Assembly: GCF_003596405.1 (NCBI RefSeq) | Contig: NZ_QYUR01000005.1 | Coordinates: forward strand, 1-14,115 | Direction of reading: 5' to 3' | From: Pseudomonas cavernicola | Lineage (GTDB): Bacteria; Pseudomonadota; Gammaproteobacteria; Pseudomonadales; Pseudomonadaceae | DNA length: 14,115 nucleotides | Shown: positions 8,804 to 14,115 of the stretch, piece after piece | How the letters are laid out: each line of letters begins with the position of its first letter | Position numbering within the stretch: position 1 is the stretch's first letter | Translations under genes and position numbers: made by a program | The notes under the pieces: generated by a model | Databases searched by the model: none | Told to the model about the DNA's origin: nothing | Seen by the model: the letters and a program-made list of their open reading frames with translations, nothing else

Positions 8804-8820
8804 GGTGGGTGAAACCCACC
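8804..8820. repeat. GGTGGGT-GAA-ACCCACC hairpin
   Basis: Perfect 7-bp arms with a 3-base loop, immediately after the transpeptidase stop. Its mirror is at 3709-3725. It resembles the TAGGGTGGG...CCCACC intergenic repeats I know from Pseudomonas and relatives; a genome-wide count would confirm. Confidence 0.5.
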
Positions 8821-8857
8821 ATCCAGCACCATTGGTGAGTTCCCCCCTACATCAAAC

Positions 8858-8890
8858 AGCAAAAAGGCGCCCTCGAGCGCCTTTTTTGCT
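8858..8890. terminator. Bidirectional intrinsic terminator
   Basis: AGCAAAAAGGCGC, loop CCTCGA, GCGCCTTTTTTGCT. It has a GC-rich core with an A run on one side and a T run on the other, so it works on both strands. It sits between the convergent transpeptidase and YqfO-like genes and is present in both arms. Confidence 0.88.
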
Positions 8891-8899
8891 GGATGCATT

Positions 8900-9217
8900 T
8901 CAGAAGACCAAGTCCGACAAGCGCCACACCTCGAATGCCGGTGTCTCGTAGGGATGCGCCGTGCGCAACGCCTTCACCGCGTCGTGGATCAACTCGTCAG
9001 CCACCACCAACTCGACTTTCCACTCTGCCACTTGCTCGAGCAGACCGGCCTGACCGATGAACGGCTGACTGCCCGCCAGCGGCCGGAACTGCCCCTGCCC
9101 GAGGGCCTGCCAGCAGCAACTGTCATAGGCGCCGATACGCCCAGCACCAGCGGCAAAAACAGCATTCTTAACAACGTCCAGATGAGTTTCCGGGACATAA
9201 AAACACAGTTTGTACAA
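8900..9217 (-). CDS. NIF3/YqfO-like small protein
   Basis: 105 residues, beginning YKLCFYVPE after the initiator and ending VWRLSDLVF, with internal AAGAGRIGAYD and a GQAG-centred stretch. I recognise it as the short stand-alone protein usually annotated as NIF3 or YqfO-like in Pseudomonas, related to the PII/CutA-like insert domain of larger NIF3 proteins. Its function is unknown and it is probably cytosolic. The start is a TTG at 9217, supported by GGAGG at seven-base spacing; no ATG fits the family's N-terminus. The unusual TTG lies inside a near-palindrome (GTGCAATATTGTAC) close to the integrase gene, so the mobile element may have inserted at or just upstream of the start and supplied the leader. 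Both arms agree on the protein. Confidence 0.82.
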   Translation of the reverse strand: MYKLCFYVPETHLDVVKNAVFAAGAGRIGAYDSCCWQALGQGQFRPLAGSQPFIGQAGLLEQVAEWKVELVVADELIHDAVKALRTAHPYETPAFEVWRLSDLVF

Positions 9218-9271
9218 TATTGCACCTCCAGCCCTGCAAACACCGGCCATTCAAGGGTTTTGATATATTTT

Positions 9272-9306
9272 GGGTAGAAATATTGGGTAGAATTGGTGGG
9301 TAGAAT
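9272..9306. repeat. Three GGGTAGAA repeats, 13-bp period, before integrase
   Basis: GGGTAGAAA, GGGTAGAAT and GGGTAGAAT begin at 9272, 9285 and 9298. They end 21 bases before the integrase ATG. Evenly spaced direct repeats at this place suggest arm-type recombinase or excisionase binding sites, or an autoregulatory operator. Both arms carry all three. Confidence 0.65.
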
Positions 9307-9326
9307 CCCCCTCCAGTGGTGTCATT

Positions 9327-10841
9327 ATGCCAGCAAAATCCAATCACCTTGTGCAGCGCTCCACAACGTGGCATGTCCGCATAGATGTACCCGCCGACCT
9401 CCGCCACGCCTTTGGTAATCGTCGAATCCTTAGCAAATCCTTGAAGACTGGCGACAAGATGCTGGCCAAGACCATTGCCACTCAAGTGATTGGACAATGG
9501 AAAGCTTCATTTAGATCAATACGTGACGCCAAGCTGGCTAAGGGGGACGCATGGCGCGAGGAATTGGCAGACAATGCTAAAGCTCTAGGTGCAAGAATCG
9601 ACAACAGCCTGCTATCAGCGATCAAGAACAAGCCCCACCCTAGCGATCCATTCTTTGCACTGTCCGAGGCAGAACAGAATGCAAAACTATCCGAGGCAGC
9701 CGCCGACCTAGCTAAAGTCGTGGCCCTCCTTTACAGGGATGGTGCAACCAGCCTCCCCTCTGAATTGATCCCCAGCTTGGAAGCTGCCCAAAAGGGCGAC
9801 AGTATTGGCTTTCTCAGCTCAGCACTTAGCACCCTTCCAACCGCCCAATCACAGATCATTGCCAGACACTACAACCTGTCTCCCACCGAGGCAGCAGAAG
9901 CCCTTTCAATAGCTATCGATCCCAAGACCTATAAACCCAAGTCACCAATCAGCGCGGGTGCCATTGCAGCATTCAGGCAGCATTACGAAAGCCAGAACGA
10001 CAACGCCCGCACTACCGCCGTACTCATCAGCAAGCTAGAAGCCTTCTCCTCATACCTGACCACACAGGTCAAGCCGCTGACGTTCGATACAGTGGCCGAG
10101 TACCTGGACACGATCAGCGACAAGCGCCAGACAAGGCAGGGCCACCTATGGGCCTTGCGCAAGTGGCATAAGTACGCCTGCCGGTATGTTCAGACCTACC
10201 GTGATCAGTTCGCCCACCTCCCCAGTCCATTCGCAGAACACACCCACGCAAGGGTAGGCAAGGCCGGGGGTGAATCATGGGAAGCGTACACACGACAGGA
10301 AGCAGAACAGCTACACGCCGCAGCAGTGGCCAAGGGCGACCAAGAATTAGCCGACCTAATCAAGTTTGCTTGTCTGACAGGTTGCCGGATTGAAGAGATT
10401 GGACGAATCAGCACCAGCACCACCGTGTTTGACGATAACCACCAGCCAATCGCTTTTAACGTGGAAGATTCAAAAACTGCCGCAGGTATCCGAACACTAC
10501 CAATCCACCCGTCATTGCTCCCGCTGTACGTCCAGCGCCTCAAACAGACGAAGGATGGGTTCTTGTATGCAGCTAAACCAGATGCAGCCGGTAAACGCCT
10601 GAACGGCCCACAGCAACGGTTCACCAAGCTCAAGAAGGCCGAAGGGTTCACAGATCGCCACGTTTTCCATAGTTTTCGCAGCAGCACGGCAACGCAGCTA
10701 GAACAAGCCGGGGCCAGTCCACTGGTTATCTCAAGCATTTTGGGTCATCGCCGTGGAAGCATAACCTTCGACGTTTACAGTGCAGGCGCTTCACTTGGGC
10801 AGAAGGCCGAGGCAATCAAGCTACTTGAGTTCAATTTCTAA
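9327..10841 (+). CDS. Tyrosine recombinase / integrase (DUF6538-type N-terminus)
   Basis: 504 residues. The N-terminus (SNHLVQRSTTWHVRIDVPADLR...FG) matches the DUF6538 pattern seen in many element integrases. A helical middle and SAM-like region follow at about 215-300, then the catalytic domain. Visible catalytic residues are Arg354 (TGCRIEEIG), Lys383 in the beta hairpin, His448 and Arg451 (HSFR), His474 (LGHRRG) and the nucleophile Tyr484 (DVYSAG), a complete set, so it should be active. It would integrate and excise the element by strand exchange between attachment sites. It points into the element, with the chromosomal YqfO-like gene 110 bases behind it. The ribosome site is weak. A strong hairpin follows the stop by 27 bases. 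The left arm holds a copy broken by five single-base indels. Confidence 0.95.
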   Translation: MPAKSNHLVQRSTTWHVRIDVPADLRHAFGNRRILSKSLKTGDKMLAKTIATQVIGQWKASFRSIRDAKLAKGDAWREELADNAKALGARIDNSLLSAIKNKPHPSDPFFALSEAEQNAKLSEAAADLAKVVALLYRDGATSLPSELIPSLEAAQKGDSIGFLSSALSTLPTAQSQIIARHYNLSPTEAAEALSIAIDPKTYKPKSPISAGAIAAFRQHYESQNDNARTTAVLISKLEAFSSYLTTQVKPLTFDTVAEYLDTISDKRQTRQGHLWALRKWHKYACRYVQTYRDQFAHLPSPFAEHTHARVGKAGGESWEAYTRQEAEQLHAAAVAKGDQELADLIKFACLTGCRIEEIGRISTSTTVFDDNHQPIAFNVEDSKTAAGIRTLPIHPSLLPLYVQRLKQTKDGFLYAAKPDAAGKRLNGPQQRFTKLKKAEGFTDRHVFHSFRSSTATQLEQAGASPLVISSILGHRRGSITFDVYSAGASLGQKAEAIKLLEFNF

Positions 10842-10868
10842 CCCAGCACCAGCACACAGGCTAAACAT

Positions 10869-10903
10869 GCCCATCTTCCCCTATAACGTAGGGAAAATGG
10901 GGC
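10869..10903. terminator. Long hairpin after integrase
   Basis: GCCCATCTTCCC and GGGAAAATGGGGC form a stem of about 12 pairs with one mismatch or wobble and a loop of about 10 bases. The arms differ by the placement of one C. There is no clear U run, so terminator is a tentative label; a structural origin or RNA element is possible. Confidence 0.45.
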
Positions 10904-11009
10904 TCTAAAATCGTTTTCTCGCTTTCTCCGTGTCCGACAACACCAAAACAAGAGAACGCGCAAAACACACTGTTTTTCCCGTATGTTTGTATTTCGTATG
11001 GTAGTGAAG

Positions 11010-11018
11010 TTATCCACA
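11010..11018 (+). promoter_or_regulatory. Perfect DnaA box TTATCCACA
   Basis: Exact match to the high-affinity DnaA box consensus, present in both arms. It is followed within 70 bases by two dyads. A single box is not proof of an origin. Confidence 0.5.
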
Positions 11019-11023
11019 GAGTA

Positions 11024-11050
11024 TGTAAAGTTTATAGAAATAGCTTTACA
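11024..11050. promoter_or_regulatory. TGTAAAG / CTTTACA dyad
   Basis: Perfect 7-bp inverted arms with a 13-base AT-rich spacer, six bases after the DnaA box. Candidate binding site for a dimeric regulator or origin protein. Confidence 0.4.
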
Positions 11051-11065
11051 GAATTTCAGACCACT

Positions 11066-11079
11066 GTAGAGTGCTCTAC
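11066..11079. promoter_or_regulatory. GTAGAG-TG-CTCTAC dyad
   Basis: Perfect 6-bp inverted arms with a 2-base centre, typical of a small operator. No binding protein can be assigned. Confidence 0.4.
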
Positions 11080-11558
11080 CCGCTTTTGAAAACACCACAG
11101 ATCGTAGTAGCGGTGTATGATCCACCGCAGATGCTCAGGTAAATAGAGTAGAATGTAAGAAAGTAGAGAAGATTAAGATCAACAGCGGTATAGCGTTAAG
11201 ACAAATAGAGACAGAGATTGTGTTAAATTTCCGCTCTTGCGGGTGATCTTGGTTGCGTAATCGGCAAAAGAGATTGTATTAGCAGTACCGTTCGTCGCAT
11301 ATTGAAAAATAATGAATTCAATCAAATATGGCTGCGAGCCTTTAGATATGCGGGTTTCACTTGTTTAGTATATGTAAGTTAGTTTTCACCCTATTGCAAT
11401 TTCGTTTGTAAGTATGATACTTTAAACTGACTGAATAAGATAAAGGTTTGGTGCAAGTATTCCGCAATGGACTTCCTACAATAGCTCTGTCCTTTCGCTC
11501 TATCCTCTTGATTCAAACTGTAATACCTCCTCTTCGCTTCACCCTCTGCTGTAAACAA

Positions 11559-11666
11559 ACGCTGTCACTTACAAGACTGCCAGCGTAAATCAAAAACTGT
11601 AGCCTCGACTTTCCCACTCTGTGGGTTTTGTCGTTCTTGGCGTTAGATACCGATAGACCTACAGTT
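11559..11666 (+). other. Nested hairpins upstream of small-gene operon
   Basis: Three pairings in a row: ACGCTG/CAGCGT (11559-11564 with 11581-11586), an outer AACTGTAG/CTACAGTT (11595-11602 with 11659-11666), and inside it CCCAC-TCT-GTGGG followed by TTTT (11613-11629), which looks like a weak intrinsic terminator. Together they could be a structured leader, attenuator or small RNA. Indel differences between the arms fall in loops and linkers. Confidence 0.35.
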
Positions 11667-11805
11667 ATTTTGTTATCCATTACACACTGGCATTCAGGTT
11701 ACCTCATCCCTTCCGGGTGTTGGTGTGTTCTGGCGTTTTGTTTACCTTTAATTCGTTATTCCACCCATACAATCTAAACATCACCATTAAAACGGAGGCC
11801 TATTT

Positions 11806-12009
11806 ATGGCTGTTATTACCATTCGAAACTGCCTCATGTGCAATGCCGAAATGCAATGCACCAGGGCAAGTAAACTAATCTGCTCAAACGTCTGCCACAG
11901 CAAAATGCACAAATTCCGTGTAAAACTCGGCCTAACAAATTCCGAAATGCTCGACATTCTTAAACAACAACAAAAGGAAAATGAAAATGACTCCACCGCA
12001 ACAAAATAA
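11806..12009 (+). CDS. Zinc-ribbon microprotein
   Basis: 67 residues. Cysteines form CLMC (residues 9 and 12), then Cys18, then CSNVCHSKMHKFR (Cys26 and Cys30), like the small C-x2-C...C-x3-C zinc ribbons found in plasmid and phage microproteins. The rest is basic, with a polar Lys/Gln/Glu-rich tail. It probably binds DNA or RNA; its role is unknown. The start ATG has GGAGG at seven bases. A TACAAT -10-like hexamer lies at 11768, without a good -35. It is the first gene of the small-gene run, and the next gene begins 29 bases before its stop. The left copy is frameshifted. Confidence 0.75.
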   Translation: MAVITIRNCLMCNAEMQCTRASKLICSNVCHSKMHKFRVKLGLTNSEMLDILKQQQKENENDSTATK

Positions 12010-12171
12010 GCACTACCCGAGCACACCCCGCGTAAGGCTTCACCGTGCACGCCGAAAGCTACAGCTTACTTTTAAGACTTGTTGTTCAAGCTTGATACAA
12101 CTGAACAGCTTTTCACCCTTCAAGAGCAGATTGAACAGCTTTTGATTGAAGCAGAATCAAACCAGCTCTAA
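11981..12171 (+). pseudogene. 63-residue hypothetical, frameshifted right copy
   Basis: ATG at 11981 with AAGGA upstream, inside the end of the zinc-ribbon gene. One A is missing at 12074-12075 (AA against AAA in the left arm), so the frame is lost at codon 32. The left copy (362-553) reads 63 residues to the equivalent TAA. Probably a sequencing error. Confidence 0.6.
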
Positions 12172-12205
12172 GCACCCTCTAAACATCGATCAAAACAGCA
12201 TTGTT

Positions 12206-12227
12206 ATTAGTGTTTTTCAACACTAAT
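12206..12227. promoter_or_regulatory. Hairpin ATTAGTGTT / AACACTAAT
   Basis: Perfect 9-bp arms around TTTC, 83 bases before the first ribbon-helix-helix gene. It lacks a long U run, so an operator for one of the downstream DNA-binding proteins is more likely than a terminator. Conserved in both arms. Confidence 0.5.
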
Positions 12228-12309
12228 TTCATCGAACACATCCAAGACAAGCCAACTACAGCTTATTCAGTGTGCGGGATTTTATCGCCTATAAAAAAAG
12301 GATTTAACA

Positions 12310-12486
12310 ATGAGATCAGATTATCTGTATATCGGTAATGACGTATTCAGTAAAGAGTTGATGCTAATCAGCTTGGAAAACCTCCACTACCTGCAACGCC
12401 AAGCAATTCTACTGGGCAAGTCGCCAAGTGAATTGGTTAATGAATTTATCAACCACAAGAAGAAGGAGGTAGAAGTTAATGAGTAA
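12310..12486 (+). CDS. Ribbon-helix-helix-like protein 1
   Basis: 58 residues. After a short N-terminal strand region, LENLHYLQRQAILLGKSPSE followed by LVNEFI fits the helix-turn-helix part of a ribbon-helix-helix (Arc/MetJ/CopG) fold, with the typical small-polar turn (GKSPSE) and a closing helix. Such proteins bind DNA as dimers and often regulate their own operon. ATG 12310 has AAGGA at about eight bases. It overlaps the next gene by 8 bases. A short gene absent from standard 60-codon searches; the left copy is frameshifted. Confidence 0.6.
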   Translation: MRSDYLYIGNDVFSKELMLISLENLHYLQRQAILLGKSPSELVNEFINHKKKEVEVNE

Positions 12487-12661
12487 ACGTAAATGGCCAG
12501 ATGGTTCAATTCGTCGGCATCAATCCTTCCGTTTATACATCGACACTGAGGCTCTCAAGCGTCTTGAAAACTTACCAGATACAGAACACCCATCCTTAAG
12601 CTACCTAATTAATGAATTGCTTGAAGACTATCTAACAGAAAAGGAAAATACAAAACAATGA
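12479..12661 (+). CDS. Ribbon-helix-helix-like protein 2
   Basis: 60 residues. HQSFRLYIDTEALKRLENL supplies strand and helix 1, and HPSLSYLINELLEDYL supplies the turn and helix 2, a good fit to the ribbon-helix-helix pattern. Its SLSYLINELLEDYL is close to PLSGLLNELLEDWI in gene 3, so the two look like tandem duplicates. GGAGG precedes the ATG. The stop overlaps the next ATG (ATGA). Confidence 0.7.
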   Translation: MSKRKWPDGSIRRHQSFRLYIDTEALKRLENLPDTEHPSLSYLINELLEDYLTEKENTKQ

Positions 12662-12855
12662 GCGTTACACATTACGCCAGCGGTGAACCACGAAAATATA
12701 GGACTTGCCGCATTTGCTTAAGCATGAAGTTTGTAAGTGAATATGAAGCCATTGAAGGTGACAAGCCTCCGTTGTCAGGTCTTCTGAATGAGCTACTGGA
12801 AGACTGGATTATTACTGAACAACTGAAAATCGAATTTAAGAAGGTGAACAAATGA
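12658..12855 (+). CDS. Ribbon-helix-helix-like protein 3
   Basis: 65 residues. It is a paralogue of gene 2 by RICLSMKFVSEYEAIEG and PLSGLLNELLEDWI in the same order. The tail is Lys-rich. ATGA overlaps at both ends make translational coupling likely. No sequence repeat at DNA level is obvious, so the duplication is old or the fold similarity is convergent. Confidence 0.65.
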   Translation: MSVTHYASGEPRKYRTCRICLSMKFVSEYEAIEGDKPPLSGLLNELLEDWIITEQLKIEFKKVNK

Positions 12856-13042
12856 AATCTAGCATCCGAATCACCCTTAGCGAGCGCTGCACACAAGAGT
12901 TAATCAAACTTATGAACCAACTCGATATCGACAGCCCCACCACTGCGTCAATACCATCATCACTGAATACTACAAAAACCATTGTCTATCCCTGAAAGAG
13001 GAAAATTCTAATGAATCAAGCAACACCAGCACCAACCAATAA
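12852..13042 (+). pseudogene. Ribbon-helix-helix-like protein 4, probable one-base deletion
   Basis: SSIRITLSERCTQELIKLMN is a classic ribbon-helix-helix N-terminus. As written, the frame stops at 12995 after 47 residues with an uncharacteristic tail. Restoring one C near 12946 (GCG to GCCG) gives VNTIITEYYKNH, the expected second helix, and 63 residues ending at TAA 13040-13042, with the stop inside the next gene by 32 bases. The deletion is therefore probably a sequencing error. No second arm covers this place to confirm it. Confidence 0.6.
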
Positions 13043-14115
13043 CAACAAAGCAATTGCTGCCGTAAAATCTCGTTTTGTTCGCCTACCATCTGCTAATACC
13101 TACCCTCGTTTCCGTGACATTATCACAGGTATTGAGCAAGCAGACGCCGCCATTCTTTGCCATTACTACCGCAAGCATAGTAATAGTGCTGACAACACCC
13201 CTGAGGCCCAATATCTCGTTAACTGCCTTGAGTGGGTATATGGCGAAGGCTTCCAGCCTAATGCTGGCAATGTAATCAATGGTGGTTTACTAAACCTTTG
13301 GAAGCCTTCCAGCATTCAACCAAGCGGCCAGCTTGTTAAGCCTGAACAAGTACAACCATTCTTAGAATTCCTACGCCGCTGGTTTCCTAATGACCTTGAA
13401 CGTCAGTATATGGGCTGGTGGCTCTCTCACACAGTACGCAAACCAGAAGTTAGAATTATCGCCACGCCAGTATTGAGAAGTGAACACGGCATAGGTAAGG
13501 GGTTTTTAGTTGAGACTCTGCTTTCTACCCTACTCGGTAAATCTTCTGTAGCGGTATGCGGCCTAAAGGACGTTGTAGGCGATTTTAACGACGTTGTAGA
13601 AGGTAAGACGCTGCTATTGATCGATGAGGTGTACAAGAGCAAAAAAAGCACTACAGACGCGCTCAAGAGCTTCCAGGGCAACGCCACTATCCCGCTGCAC
13701 AGAAAGCACAAGCCAACGATCACCATTGATAACTATCTGAATTTCATCATCACCAGTAATGACCACTTACCGCTAATACTTGAGAAAGGCGATCGCCGCT
13801 TTTGGATTCCCGGTTTTATCACTCATAAAGAATCAGTCACCGAGACAGCCGAATTTATCAACACGGTGTTGAAGCCTTGGCTACAGAATGAAAATGGTTT
13901 TCAGCTTGTGCGGGATTATTTGGAGCAAGTGGATTTGTCGAAATTCCGCCCAACTGATGCACCACCTATGACAACCAGTAAGCAGGAACTTATGGGCTTT
14001 AGCACTACTGACAAGCTGGAAGAGGTGTTAGCGGACGTTGTAGAGGCTAACAAAGTGCTGACCGTTAAGTGGGTGAAGGATACTTATGGTGGTGATTTTG
14101 AGCATGGCTTGTCTG
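13011..14115 (+). CDS. Virus-type (SF3-like) replication helicase, cut at window end
   Basis: 368 codons visible; the 3' end lies outside. The central region carries a Walker A variant (SEHGIGKGF, residues 157-165), Walker B LLLIDEV (201-207), sensor FIITSN (245-250) and GDRRFW (260-265), in the order and spacing of superfamily 3 / DUF5906-type helicases of phages and phage-derived elements, often fused to or beside a primase. Residues 1-140 show no primase motif I can name. The likely role is unwinding at an element origin. ATG 13011 has GAGG upstream and lies within the restored end of the previous gene, making it the fifth member of one operon. Confidence 0.8.
   Translation, partial: MNQATPAPTNNNKAIAAVKSRFVRLPSANTYPRFRDIITGIEQADAAILCHYYRKHSNSADNTPEAQYLVNCLEWVYGEGFQPNAGNVINGGLLNLWKPSSIQPSGQLVKPEQVQPFLEFLRRWFPNDLERQYMGWWLSHTVRKPEVRIIATPVLRSEHGIGKGFLVETLLSTLLGKSSVAVCGLKDVVGDFNDVVEGKTLLLIDEVYKSKKSTTDALKSFQGNATIPLHRKHKPTITIDNYLNFIITSNDHLPLILEKGDRRFWIPGFITHKESVTETAEFINTVLKPWLQNENGFQLVRDYLEQVDLSKFRPTDAPPMTTSKQELMGFSTTDKLEEVLADVVEANKVLTVKWVKDTYGGDFEHGLS

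Larger units (their letters stand above)
10842..11805. other. 964-base non-coding region, possible origin and leader
   Basis: No convincing gene on either strand. It holds a hairpin after the integrase, a perfect DnaA box, several dyads, an AT-rich purine-biased stretch (about 11135-11215, AAATAGAG occurring twice) and nested hairpins before the zinc-ribbon gene. These are listed separately. Size, AT content and position between integrase and replication operon suit a regulatory and replication-origin region, which is inference. Confidence 0.55.
6299..12534. repeat. Right arm of giant inverted repeat
   Basis: Reverse-complement copy of 1-6235. It is the better arm: the 504-residue integrase, zinc-ribbon Nudix and L,D-transpeptidase are all open here. 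It still has its own indels, in the carbonic anhydrase, CoA-pyrophosphatase-type Nudix, DUF1289 and the 63-residue element gene. Similarity to the left arm ends at 12534 only because the window begins there; whether the palindrome continues cannot be seen. Confidence 0.95.

Noticed and set aside
9272..9306. CRISPR array
   Set aside because: Only three 8-9 base repeats with 4-base gaps; far too short for repeats and spacers.
9285..9320. tRNA 3' end as attachment site (ATTCTACCCACCA on the minus strand)
   Set aside because: No cloverleaf or T-arm can be formed around it; the likeness comes from the 13-bp repeats.
1..12534. Composite transposon or insertion-sequence inverted repeats
   Set aside because: The arms contain host housekeeping genes and no transposase, and there is no unique cargo between them, only 63 bases.

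Overview
The window suggests a Pseudomonas-like gammaproteobacterium carrying an integrated mobile element. The host block is moderately GC-rich and holds a NIF3/YqfO-like gene, an L,D-transpeptidase, two Nudix hydrolases, a gamma-class carbonic anhydrase and a DUF1289 gene, a set I recognise from Pseudomonas chromosomes. The element block is visibly more AT-rich. It holds a tyrosine recombinase, a long non-coding stretch, a run of very small genes and the start of a virus-type replication helicase.

The dominant structure is a giant inverted repeat. Bases 1-6235 are the reverse complement of 6299-12534, with about 63 unpaired bases at the centre inside the DUF1289 gene. Every gene from the element's small-gene operon through the integrase to DUF1289 therefore occurs twice. 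The copies differ almost only by single-base insertions and deletions, mostly in short homopolymers, and these break genes in one arm that are intact in the other. A fold-back (chimeric, template-plus-complement) long read or contig end explains this best; a real fold-back inversion is the alternative. Where an arm is broken, the other usually shows the true gene.

Right arm and unique part: DUF1289 fragment (-), gamma carbonic anhydrase (-) and CoA-pyrophosphatase-type Nudix (-) form one operon. A zinc-ribbon Nudix gene (+) diverges from it and is translationally close to an L,D-transpeptidase (+). A two-way terminator separates the latter from the convergent YqfO-like gene (-). The element follows: three 13-bp-spaced repeats, the integrase (+), 964 bases without a gene (DnaA box, several dyads, possible origin and leader), a zinc-ribbon microprotein overlapping a 63-residue protein, a 9-bp-arm hairpin, four overlapping ribbon-helix-helix-like genes, and an SF3-type helicase cut by the window end.

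Inferred logic: the recombinase integrates the element beside the YqfO-like gene. The small DNA-binding proteins probably regulate it. The helicase would drive replication, perhaps from the non-coding stretch, as in phage satellites or other small integrative elements. The other element end is outside the window, so its class is open.
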